Shown here one piece after another: positions 1-5,931 of a stretch of DNA of 23,263 nucleotides (position 1 is the stretch's first letter; every line of letters starts with the position of its first letter). The stretch covers positions 1 to 23,263 of the IMG/VR virus record IMGVR_UViG_3300049491_000339. The stretch is one strand, 5' to 3'. This DNA is from a virus. A program made the position numbers and the translations under genes. Below the pieces are notes generated by a model that saw only the letters and a program-made list of their open reading frames with translations, ran no database searches and had not been told where the DNA came from.

Positions 1-435
1 GGCCCCAAATTTCGCCAGCCAAGCATGCACGCCGCAAGGGTCTTGCAGCGTATCGCCGAAATGGTGCTTTGGGTTCTTGCGCGCAAACTCGCGCATGGCG
101 GGCAGCGCTGCATCAATCGCCTTTTGAGCTTTCCTGGCCTGCCTCATGTACATCACTTTGTCAGTGCCCTCGCTGTCGGCCAAATCGCGCAGCGCCTGCA
201 CATCAACGCGCAAGTACAGCGGCACGGCCTCAGATTCAGCGTCCGCCAGTTGCACCTCGTGCTCCGTTTCGTGCACCGTGTGGGTGAGGCTGTGGCGCCA
301 CGCCACCGGCTGCGGCATCGGCACCAATTCAGATGGCCGCTGCTGGCCCGATTGCTCATGCAGGCACTTGCTGGCCGTCTTGCACCAACTCGGGTTACAG
401 CACGCACTTGCGCCGGGGCAGTTCTCGGTGTTCAT
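1..435 (-). CDS. Small Cys-rich N-terminus phage protein, 3' end cut by window edge
   Basis: An open frame starts at ATG 435 and stays open to base 1 (145 residues, no stop seen). GGAGA lies 8 nt before the ATG. The N-terminus carries six cysteines in the first 24 residues (NCPGASACC, WCKTASKC), which could bind metal. The remainder is soluble and ends, at the edge, in WLAKFGA. The last two codons visible are GGG GCC, the same as the end of the next gene upstream (516-866), where TAA follows from an attC-like core. The stop here therefore probably lies just outside the window. No family recognised. It is the most distal visible gene of the leftward operon, downstream of attC-like site A. Confidence 0.72.
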   Translation of the reverse strand, partial: MNTENCPGASACCNPSWCKTASKCLHEQSGQQRPSELVPMPQPVAWRHSLTHTVHETEHEVQLADAESEAVPLYLRVDVQALRDLADSEGTDKVMYMRQARKAQKAIDAALPAMREFARKNPKHHFGDTLQDPCGVHAWLAKFGA

Positions 436-463
436 CGTCGTTCTCCAAGTTCCGAGCGTTGGG

Positions 464-521
464 GCCTAACCCTTCGCTCAAACGGACTGCCTACGGCAGC
501 CGTTTAGCTCAAACGTTAGGC
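464..521 (+). repeat. attC-like site A (58 bp)
   Basis: R'' core GCCTAAC (464-470), 9-nt spacer CCTTCGCTC, a stem starting AAACGG that pairs with CCGTTT, 9-nt spacer AGCTCAAAC, then R' core GTTAGGC (515-521). The layout matches classical integron attC sites of about 60 bp (AAC-9 nt-AAGCCGA ... GGCTT-9 nt-GTT). The fit to the attC consensus is good only when read on the plus strand. The R' core supplies the TAA stop of the gene at 516-866. Activity is not shown by sequence alone. Confidence 0.8.
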
Positions 522-866
522 CCCAAGCCGCTGCATCAGCGCAGTGGCTTGGCCCGTTTCAAAATCCGCCTCACCGTGCTGCTCTGCAAACGCCGTGATC
601 TGGCCCACCAAGTCGCGCACGCATTCCAGCAACTCAGGAACGGCGGCTATGCGCCCATCGGTCAGTGGCGCGGCATCTGCGCGGTCTGCCAGGTTCATCG
701 TCATCGCGCCGAGCTCGGTGATCCAATCCAATGCCTGCGCCAGTTCAATGCGGTGTGGCCACGGCTGCCCGTTTTGCCAGTCGATCCCTTTGCCGTCGAA
801 GGCTTGCGAGTAACCAAGCGCCGTTCGGGCTGCGCTGCGTGCAGCATCGGTGTTCAATTCAGCCAT
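516..866 (-). CDS. Hypothetical phage protein, 116 aa
   Basis: ATG 866 is preceded by AAGAAGGA at 9 nt. The product is acidic and helical, with a late segment MQRLGA and no membrane segment or recognised motif. The TAA stop (516-518) is made from the R' core of attC-like site A, so the last codon GCC and the stop are recombination-site sequence. Site B lies just upstream of the ribosome binding site, giving a gene-sized unit bounded by two attC-like sites. Gene direction is opposite to the attC polarity. Function unknown; the opposite-strand frames here are of shadow quality. Confidence 0.68.
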   Translation of the reverse strand: MAELNTDAARSAARTALGYSQAFDGKGIDWQNGQPWPHRIELAQALDWITELGAMTMNLADRADAAPLTDGRIAAVPELLECVRDLVGQITAFAEQHGEADFETGQATALMQRLGA

Positions 867-904
867 CTTGTAAGTCCTTCTTACAGGTTCGCTTCGGAAG
901 CAGG

Positions 905-963
905 GCCTAACAAGCCAATCAACCCGGACGCCCTACGGGCGCCGGTTATTGGCAACGTTGGGC
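905..963 (+). repeat. attC-like site B (59 bp)
   Basis: R'' core GCCTAAC (905-911), spacer AAGCCAATC, stem AACCGG-like sequence with GCCCTACGGGC at the tip, spacer ATTGGCAAC, and R' core GTTGGGC (957-963). The spacers are again 9 nt but differ in sequence from the CCTTC...TCAAAC type, so B belongs to another attC subtype. The minus-strand gene at 933-1148 reads through R' and stops in the hairpin. Confidence 0.75.
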
Positions 964-1148
964 TGCGTGCTGTTGCTCGTCACAACCCGAAGAATCGGCT
1001 CAATGAAGCCGAAGCATCCCACCTTCGGAGTCCAAGCGGGCGCCACATACCACTGGTATAGACCGCCAGGCTCTCGGCGGCGGCACTGCTGGCACGCAGG
1101 CGCGGTTGTTCCGGCGCAGCGTGCAACGTCGTCAGGCAAGGTGCTCAT
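933..1148 (-). CDS. Small Cys-containing phage protein, 71 aa
   Basis: ATG 1148 lies 2 nt after the stop of the gene at 1151-1474, so translation is probably coupled. The sequence has two cysteine pairs (CAGTTAPACQQC region, residues 11-22), then QWYVAPAW and GCFGFIEP. It resembles small phage proteins I have seen in betaproteobacterial phages but cannot name. The C-terminus (about TQPNVANNRRP) is encoded by attC-like site B itself, past its R' core and into the stem, which suggests the original end was lost when the site arrived. An upstream extension of this frame to 1415 is read as a shadow. Confidence 0.6.
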   Translation of the reverse strand: MSTLPDDVARCAGTTAPACQQCRRREPGGLYQWYVAPAWTPKVGCFGFIEPILRVVTSNSTQPNVANNRRP

Positions 1149-1150
1149 GA

Positions 1151-1474
1151 TCAATTCACCTTGTCGCCAACCTGCGGGCCTTCGATGGTCTGCACCATCG
1201 AATCCACAGCAAGCCGCGCGCTCAAGTAGCGGTGCAGGTCGCCCAGAGTCGCCGGCTGAATCTGCTTGCCCATCGGTGCATCGCGGCAGCAGTCTCCGGC
1301 ACACCCGCTGCGCATGTTCCAGCTTACCGGGTGGCCGGTGTCTCGCTCGGGCCAATACCGCCACAGCGCGCCGCAAACAGTGCAGCGGTGCGTAGGTGCT
1401 GGTTCGCTTCTCCACGCGCCGCCCAACCCTTCCATCGAGCCGACCTTTGCCGGCGTAGTTCCTTCAGTGCTCAC
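1151..1474 (-). CDS. Cys-rich phage protein whose start lies inside attC-like site C, 107 aa
   Basis: The start is GTG 1474 with AAGGA 5 nt upstream; both lie in the terminal loop of attC-like site C. The N-terminus MSTEGTTPAKVGSMEGLG is encoded by the loop, the stem arm and R''. The body then has CTVCGALW and CAGDCCRDAPMGKQIQP, a Cys-pair pattern suggesting a small zinc-binding protein. The C-terminal half is helical. The N-terminus closely resembles that of the Rieske-motif protein (2043-2639). Function unknown. The gene is followed at 2 nt by the gene at 933-1148, so this inter-attC unit carries two genes. Confidence 0.68.
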   Translation of the reverse strand: MSTEGTTPAKVGSMEGLGGAWRSEPAPTHRCTVCGALWRYWPERDTGHPVSWNMRSGCAGDCCRDAPMGKQIQPATLGDLHRYLSARLAVDSMVQTIEGPQVGDKVN

Positions 1475-1522
1475 GGTGTCCTTTCTTGCGCCGTCAAAGG
1501 CGGCTCATGTCAAACGTTAGGC
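1421..1522 (+). repeat. attC-like site C (102 bp) with RBS and start codon in its loop
   Basis: R'' core GCCCAAC (1421-1427), spacer CCTTCCATC, stem GAGCCG.CCTTTG pairing with CAAAGG.GGCTC, spacer ATGTCAAAC, and R' core GTTAGGC (1516-1522). Plus-strand polarity by the attC consensus. The loop of about 50 nt holds, on the minus strand, AAGGA and GTG 1474 of the next gene. The stop of the gene at 1524-1820 follows R' by one base. Confidence 0.8.
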
Positions 1523-1523
1523 C

Positions 1524-1820
1524 TCAAACAAACACCGGCTGCGGGCGCCCTGCGATTTGCAGCATTTTACCTTCGCCTTCGCCGCCTTGAATCGGCCTCA
1601 AGCACTCGTCGGCGATGAAACAAGGGAAGCTAAGAGCATGCGCATCACACAGCCAAGCTCTCACCTCACCCGGTCCAATGCACCTAGACTGCCTGCCGTT
1701 GCGCATTGCGATAACTTCGCCGTAGGCGGCTCTTCGCACAACCTCAACGGGGCGGCCGATGTCTGCATCTACAAACCACGGCCTGACAATGACCGCTATC
1801 TGCCCTGGCTTACAGTTCAT
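1524..1820 (-). CDS. Small phage protein beginning MNCKPG, 98 aa
   Basis: ATG 1820 is chosen over the longer frame to 1910 because GGAG stands 8 nt upstream and the protein then begins MNCKPGQIAVIVR, an N-terminus I associate with small uncharacterised phage/prophage proteins that often end in a DECLRPI-like motif, also present here. Composition suggests a small beta-rich domain. It stops at TGA just past the R' core of attC-like site C. Site D lies upstream, with about 120 bp between its R'' core and this gene. Function unknown. Confidence 0.75.
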   Translation of the reverse strand: MNCKPGQIAVIVRPWFVDADIGRPVEVVRRAAYGEVIAMRNGRQSRCIGPGEVRAWLCDAHALSFPCFIADECLRPIQGGEGEGKMLQIAGRPQPVFV

Positions 1821-1881
1821 GCGGTCGGCTCCAATCGCCCTGCGGATACGCAAGGCTAAAAGTTTCAGGCGCCCATGCTGG

Positions 1882-1971
1882 TTACAGCATCGGCTTGTGC
1901 CGGCTGGCACTCTTGCGGGCTTCGGCCAAACTAAAATTGAGGCCTAACCCTTCGGTCGAGCGGACCTCCAC
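1882..1971 (-). other. Possible relic of an attC-started gene (29 codons)
   Basis: A GTG at 1971 in the stem of site D opens a frame whose product starts MEVRSTEGLGLNF, the same R''-encoded STEGLG-type peptide seen in the genes at 1151-1474 and 2043-2639. It ends after 29 codons and has no clear ribosome binding site. It may be the dead start of a lost cassette gene or simply the consequence of R'' being open in this frame. Confidence 0.25.
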
Positions 1972-2055
1972 CAGCTTGGCCCCGCGATCCGCTCAGGTTC
2001 ATGATCCGTCTCGCGAGGCCAAGCTGGCGGCGTCCGCTCACCTCAAACGTTCGGC
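1942..2055 (+). repeat. attC-like site D (114 bp)
   Basis: R'' core GCCTAAC (1942-1948), spacer CCTTCGGTC, stem GAGCGGAC...CCAGCTTGGCC pairing with GGCCAAGCTGG...GTCCGCTC, spacer ACCTCAAAC, R' core GTTCGGC (2049-2055; C at the fourth position departs from GTTRRRY). It is one of the longer, better-paired sites. The stop codon of the Rieske-motif gene (2043-2045) lies in the R'-side spacer. About 120 bp between R'' and the next gene hold only a short frame (1882-1971). Confidence 0.8.
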
Positions 2056-2639
2056 GTCTCATGACGGGCCAGCAGCAGGCCGGTCCGCATGTCCCACCGC
2101 AGCCCATGGCCAGGGCAGATAGCCGTCCCGTCCGCGTGCTCAAACGGCCGCAGGTCGATGCCACGGTGCGGGCATGTGTGGCCGTCTTTCAGCCTGTCGC
2201 AGCGCGTGCGTTGTGCAGCCTCCATCGCGGCCCATGGTTGTCTAGGCTGCACCGGGAAGTCGGGCATCACTCGGTGGCACTTGCGCCGCTTCACGACGGG
2301 CAGGCCAGTCAGCGATTGTTTGAACTGGTCCGGGTTGTCATTGCTAATGACATGTCCGTGTGGGTGGCCTGCAATCCCGCGTGAGCAGCCCACAAACATT
2401 TTCTCGCTGGCAAATCGCCAGTCAATGTGCCAGTGCTCCCGGTCCACGCCCAACTCCAAGTCGCGGTGCTTTGACCCGATCACGGGCACCCACTCTTCAC
2501 CGTAGAACTTTGCCCACACATGCACGCAAAGCACGCGGTAGAACGAGCTCACTTCCGCACGCTCCGGGCCGAGACGGGCCGAGACGCCGAACCCTTCGGT
2601 CGAGCCAAAAATCAACGGCGTACTTGCTTCAGTGGTCAT
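2043..2639 (-). CDS. Rieske [2Fe-2S]-motif protein, 198 aa
   Basis: ATG 2639 overlaps the stop of the coiled-coil gene (ATGA) and has AAGGA 9 nt upstream. Near the C-terminus it carries C156-P-H158 and C175-P-G-H178 with 16 residues between, matching the Rieske cluster pattern CxH...CxxH, flanked by RG and GHGLRWD.RTG as in Rieske ferredoxins. The N-terminal 120 residues hold EHWHIDWRF and a His-rich HPHGH, with no oxygenase catalytic domain recognised. Residues 12-18 (GSTEGFG) are encoded by an attC R'' half-site. Rieske-motif proteins of unknown role occur in phages of this kind; electron transfer to a host or phage enzyme is inference. The stop falls in attC-like site D. Confidence 0.82.
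   Translation of the reverse strand: MTTEASTPLIFGSTEGFGVSARLGPERAEVSSFYRVLCVHVWAKFYGEEWVPVIGSKHRDLELGVDREHWHIDWRFASEKMFVGCSRGIAGHPHGHVISNDNPDQFKQSLTGLPVVKRRKCHRVMPDFPVQPRQPWAAMEAAQRTRCDRLKDGHTCPHRGIDLRPFEHADGTAICPGHGLRWDMRTGLLLARHETPNV
2586..2606 (+). repeat. attC-like half-site (R'' arm only)
   Basis: GCCGAAC, CCTTCGGTC and GAGCC reproduce the R'' core (one mismatch), 9-nt spacer and stem start of site D. The R' arm is missing: beyond the loop-like segment the DNA is the 3' end of the coiled-coil gene. It is translated as GSTEGFG in the Rieske-motif protein. It marks the boundary between the attC-bearing accessory block and the core operon. Confidence 0.6.
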
Positions 2640-3862
2640 GTTGTCTGTCCTTTCGCCGTCTCCGTTACGCGCAGCCGCTCGATGCACTCGACCAGCGGCC
2701 GGAGCCGGGCAAACTGCAATTCGGTGTAGAGCTTCGCTGCCTTGTCGGTTGCCGCTGGGTTGATGCCGAGTTGAGCCAGGCCGGCAGCGTCGATCTTGAG
2801 CGGGGCGATGCGCGCATTGATGGCGCCAATGTTCAGGGTGGCGGGTTCGTCGGTGTTCGGGGCGCGGTCCCCCTCGGGGGTGGCGATTTGCGGGAAGTGG
2901 TCGGGGACAGGCGTTGCCACCGGGATGAATGCAACGCCGCCGATTGCCCCGATCTTCTCGAACAAGTCGGCCGCCGTCTCGTTTGGCAGCGCGGCGAGGC
3001 GTGCGGCTTCCTGCTGCGCGACAAACTCGGCCCGCTGTTTGTCGATGTCGGCCTGTGCCGCCGCGATGCGTGCGCGCTCCGCTTCCTGATCGGCAGAGAC
3101 CCGCTGTTGTTCAACGCGGGCGGTTGCCTCGTCCTTCGCTTTCCGTTCGGCTGCCTCGGCGCGCAGGCGGTCGAGTTCTTCTCGCTCGGCTGCCAGGCGT
3201 GCAGTTTCGGCTTCGGTGTGCAGCGCGGCTTTGTGCGCGACTTCGAGCTTCGACACTGTGGCGGTTCGCGCTGCTTCGGCCTGGGCGCCAAGTTCTTGAA
3301 ACACCTTCGGATCGAGCGTGCGGCTGCGCAGCTCTGCCAGCGCTTCGGCGATGACTGCCGAGCCTTTGCTGGATGCGATGGTCGCATCCATGTGAATCTC
3401 GGCGATGGCGTCTTGGATCGCCTGCACCCGGCCAAACTCGGCGGCGATGCGGGCTTGCTTCGCGTCTTCCTTGCGCTTCTCTTCGGCCTTGATTTGGGCA
3501 TCGACGGGGCCTTCGCCAATCAGCAGTTGCTCGGTCAGCCACGCAGCGCGCGCATCGATGTCTTTGCCAAGCGCCAGCACGGGCGCCTTGGCCTGCTTGC
3601 GCAGCCGCTCGACGCTCAGGCGGGGCTCACGCCACGCCGCCCGGTGAGCAACAGCCTCAACCATTCCGGCGCCAGTGGTCACGTCGTAGACCAGATCGAC
3701 GGGGTAGCGCGCGGCGATGGCGGCGAGGCCGGCGCTCACCTTGTCAAATTCGGACAATGCCGACTCCACCTGAGTGATGTTCTGGCGGATGGCCACAGTT
3801 GATTTTTCAGCGGCTGGCGCAGCCGGTTCCGCGGCGCTCAGGTCTTCGATGATGTATTCCAT
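2636..3862 (-). CDS. Coiled-coil phage protein of the recombination operon, 408 aa
   Basis: ATG 3862 has GGGAGGA 5 nt upstream and lies 13 bp after the SSB stop; the longer in-frame start at 4009 is rejected because it lies inside the SSB gene. Residues about 120-300 are rich in Ala, Glu, Arg and Lys with heptad-like spacing (EAARTATVSKLEVAHKAALH, ERARIAAAQADIDKQRAEF), a long coiled coil. A globular N-terminus and a Pro-containing C-terminal domain flank it. It resembles uncharacterised phage coiled-coil proteins beside recombinases (DUF1351-type is a possibility I cannot verify). Its position after Sak4-like ATPase and SSB suggests a recombination accessory role. It overlaps the next gene by ATGA. 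Confidence 0.82.
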   Translation of the reverse strand: MEYIIEDLSAAEPAAPAAEKSTVAIRQNITQVESALSEFDKVSAGLAAIAARYPVDLVYDVTTGAGMVEAVAHRAAWREPRLSVERLRKQAKAPVLALGKDIDARAAWLTEQLLIGEGPVDAQIKAEEKRKEDAKQARIAAEFGRVQAIQDAIAEIHMDATIASSKGSAVIAEALAELRSRTLDPKVFQELGAQAEAARTATVSKLEVAHKAALHTEAETARLAAEREELDRLRAEAAERKAKDEATARVEQQRVSADQEAERARIAAAQADIDKQRAEFVAQQEAARLAALPNETAADLFEKIGAIGGVAFIPVATPVPDHFPQIATPEGDRAPNTDEPATLNIGAINARIAPLKIDAAGLAQLGINPAATDKAAKLYTELQFARLRPLVECIERLRVTETAKGQTT

Positions 3863-3875
3863 GATGTCCTCCCGA

Positions 3876-4529
3876 TCAGAACGGAATGTCGTCGTCCATG
3901 TCATCGAACGACGTGCGCGGCGCGGCGATGCTGGCGGCTTGCTGCGGTTGTCGCTGCGGTGCTGCCCCATATGCTGGCCGAGCTTTTCGGTCGCGCAGGG
4001 ACTCAACAATCTTGGCCAGTTGGGCGGGCACAGTCTTCCGGTCCAGAATCTCGCTAGCCGTCAACTCGGTGTCGGCCTGGAACACGCCAGCCAGCACCAT
4101 GCGGCGGCCGGTGTCGCCGTTGTTCTTGGTGTAGTCCTCAGCTTCAAGCAGCACGCCGATGGGCTTGCCTTGCAGGTCGTGGAACAGCTTCCCGTCCACA
4201 TCGACTTCGGCGCCTGCATCGTTGTCCCACTTCTTGAACTTGCTGGCAGTCGGCTGGATAGCACGCAGCCGCAGGCACGTCAGCATCGCCATCACAAAGG
4301 CGTGTCCAATGTTGATGCGCGAGCCATCGCCCTTCTCGGTATAGATCGCGAAGCGGCAGGACTGGCCACCGTTCGACTTGAAAGCGAAGTCGATGCCGCG
4401 CGTATTCTTCGGTGCGGCAGTGGTGATGTCTTCAGCTTTCGTGAACACGCCGAGGTACTTGCCGGTTTCGGTAATTTGGCCGCCGCGCTGGTCGGCCTTG
4501 CGTGCGCTTTCGGTGTCGAGTTGGTACAT
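3876..4529 (-). CDS. ssb: Phage single-stranded DNA-binding protein, 217 aa
   Basis: ATG 4529 has AAGGA 6 nt upstream. The N-terminal ~160 residues form a beta-rich domain (GKYLGVFTKAEDITT, KGIDFAFKSNGGQSCRFAIYTEKGD, GKLFHDLQGKPIGVLLEAEDY). A basic, Gln/Pro-rich linker follows, and the C-terminus is DDMDDDIPF. An acidic tip ending in Phe is the partner-binding signature of bacterial and many phage SSBs. It sits directly downstream of a Sak4-like ATPase, a pairing known for phage recombinases that act on SSB-coated DNA. The N-domain is not a clear match to E. coli SSB, so the assignment rests on the tail and context. Confidence 0.75.
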   Translation of the reverse strand: MYQLDTESARKADQRGGQITETGKYLGVFTKAEDITTAAPKNTRGIDFAFKSNGGQSCRFAIYTEKGDGSRINIGHAFVMAMLTCLRLRAIQPTASKFKKWDNDAGAEVDVDGKLFHDLQGKPIGVLLEAEDYTKNNGDTGRRMVLAGVFQADTELTASEILDRKTVPAQLAKIVESLRDRKARPAYGAAPQRQPQQAASIAAPRTSFDDMDDDIPF

Positions 4530-4544
4530 GGTGGTTCCTTGTGT

Positions 4545-5201
4545 TTAGGCGGGTTGTGGCGCGAGGCCGTAGTAATCGACGATGGCTGCGTCCACGGCTG
4601 CCAAGTCGTTGTCGATGTGGTCGTCTTCGAACATCCCCATCGGTGTTTTCACGGTGTCCTGCCCGTTGTTGTGGGTGCTCAACAGGTATTGCCCGTTGAT
4701 GACGTTGGTTCGCAGGACTACGGAAAACATGCCCTCAACACAAATCTTCTCGTCAAGCAGCTTGCCGATGGTCTTGGCCTTGATGCGGCCGGTGTCGTCG
4801 GTATCGGTGTGGGCCAGGATGTAAACACGAACGTCCTGCGCCAGCGCGCTTGCGGCAGTCAGGATGTCCCACGCATGCCGGCCGATGTCACTGAACTTCT
4901 GGAAGCCGGTCTGGTCACTGCGGCGCATGTACTCGTTCGCAAGAACGTACTGGAAGTCATCGAGCACGATCACCTTGCGCTTGGTCTTGCTCATCGCGGA
5001 CACGATGTCGTGGCTCTGGTCAAGCACCCAGATATTGCCTGTTGGCTTGTCGGTCTTGTGCCACTCTGCCCACTCCTTTGAGCGGAACGGAAGCGGCTTG
5101 CGGACGGCTTGAATCAGCAGCGTTTCGGATGCCTTCAGGTTGCGCAGGCTCGCGGACTTGCCGGAGCCAGATTCGCCGAGGATCAGTGTCGAAGTGCTCA
5201 T
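4545..5201 (-). CDS. RecA-fold P-loop ATPase, Sak4-type recombinase, 218 aa
   Basis: ATG 5201 has AGGA 9 nt upstream. Walker A is GESGSGKS (9-16) and Walker B VIVLDD (77-82) followed by FQYV; a sensor-like VYILAHTDT follows near residue 130. The length suits the single-domain Sak4/AAA_24 ATPases that phages use for single-strand annealing and homologous recombination. The partner SSB gene follows 15 bp later. The C-terminus has EDDHIDNDLAAVDAAI, with no further domain. A packaging or DNA-repair ATPase is less likely given the neighbours. Confidence 0.82.
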   Translation of the reverse strand: MSTSTLILGESGSGKSASLRNLKASETLLIQAVRKPLPFRSKEWAEWHKTDKPTGNIWVLDQSHDIVSAMSKTKRKVIVLDDFQYVLANEYMRRSDQTGFQKFSDIGRHAWDILTAASALAQDVRVYILAHTDTDDTGRIKAKTIGKLLDEKICVEGMFSVVLRTNVINGQYLLSTHNNGQDTVKTPMGMFEDDHIDNDLAAVDAAIVDYYGLAPQPA

Positions 5202-5234
5202 GGTGTTTTCCTGTGCTTGGTGGTATGTGGTGGA

Positions 5235-5441
5235 TCAATCGCGCAGCAGAGCCAGCCTGACGCGCATTTCGGCAAGGTCGCGATCAAGCTGGCGAAGATG
5301 CCGCGGCCCGCGCTCGACAACATCGGCCAGGGTTTCGCGGTCCTGCTCGGCCCACTTGATCGAGTACGCGAGTTGCAGCGCTTCAAGGCGCCGGCCGAGC
5401 CAGCTGCGCAGGCCGCGCCGGGTGTGAACTGCGGTGTTCAT
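5235..5441 (-). CDS. Small basic helical protein, 68 aa
   Basis: ATG 5441 overlaps the stop of the small membrane protein (ATGA) and has GGGAGAGG 6 nt upstream; the longer frame to 5606 covers other genes and is rejected. The product is Arg- and Leu-rich, mostly helical (LEALQLAYSIKWAEQDRETL, LRQLDRDLAEMRVRLALLRD), and could form a short coiled coil. No family recognised. It is the last small leader gene before the ATPase. Confidence 0.65.
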   Translation of the reverse strand: MNTAVHTRRGLRSWLGRRLEALQLAYSIKWAEQDRETLADVVERGPRHLRQLDRDLAEMRVRLALLRD

Positions 5442-5542
5442 GCGAACCTCTCCCAAAGTTGCGGGGCGAACCAGAGCGACAGAAGCAGGGCCGCAGATGC
5501 GCCCCAGCAGAAGCCCTCTGCGAGCTGGCGAAGCGCGCTCAT
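5438..5542 (-). CDS. Tiny single-pass membrane protein, 34 aa
   Basis: A 34-codon frame starts at ATG 5542, overlapping the previous stop (ATGA), and its TGA overlaps the next ATG (5441). The product MSALRQLAEGFCWG then ASAALLLSLWFAPQLW forms one hydrophobic segment with a short charged end. The double stop/start overlap, typical of this operon, is the main support; the ribosome binding site would lie in the preceding gene. Function unknown. Confidence 0.6.
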   Translation of the reverse strand: MSALRQLAEGFCWGASAALLLSLWFAPQLWERFA

Positions 5543-5931
5543 TCGCCGCACTCCAGCTCGGCCAGCGCCGCCGCGTTGTCGCTGGCGTAGGCGCGGGCAA
5601 TGGCAACCTTCAACGTTGCGACCCGCGGACAGACCGACTCGGCCAGTACGGTGCGCAGCGTCGCGAGCACGTCCAGGTGGTCGAGCGCATCGTCCAGCAC
5701 CTCGATCATGGATTGCGTGGCGCGCTTCGGCACGCCGCCGATCGGGTAGCGCACGCAGTCAATGCAAGGGTCTTTGGTGGTGTCGTTCAGCCCCGCCAGC
5801 ACCTTGATGACCAGCTCGGTCGTGATGCGGCCGGTGGTCACATCAAGCAGCGCAGCTTTTTTGTCGGCCGCGTCGATGCGATCTTGATGCGCAGCCTGGG
5901 CGGCGCTGTCAAAGCAGACAACGGCGCCCAT
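5539..5931 (-). CDS. Hypothetical early protein, 130 aa
   Basis: ATG 5931 overlaps the stop of the preceding gene as TGATG; the longer start at 6030 is rejected for that reason. The product begins MGAVVCFDSAAQAAHQDRID, is soluble and helical, and has CIDCVRYPIGG near the middle, one possible metal or redox Cys pair. It ends ELECGE, with its TGA overlapping the next ATG. No family recognised. Confidence 0.7.
   Translation of the reverse strand: MGAVVCFDSAAQAAHQDRIDAADKKAALLDVTTGRITTELVIKVLAGLNDTTKDPCIDCVRYPIGGVPKRATQSMIEVLDDALDHLDVLATLRTVLAESVCPRVATLKVAIARAYASDNAAALAELECGE

Noticed and set aside
933-1415. 160-codon minus frame as one gene
   Set aside because: The part above 1148 overlaps the better-supported Cys-rich gene at 1151-1474 and has shadow composition; only the 3' part is accepted.
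464-2055. Dispersed MITE or REP element as the explanation of the hairpins
   Set aside because: The stems differ fully in sequence and length between sites while cores and 9-nt spacers are kept, which fits attC and not copies of one element. Site loss of function remains possible.
2360-5081. Long plus-strand frames (480 and 435 codons) across the left operon
   Set aside because: They lie opposite the coiled-coil, SSB and ATPase genes, which have good ribosome binding sites, motifs and short junctions. The plus frames are Arg/Cys/Gly-rich without motifs, as expected of GC-rich shadows.
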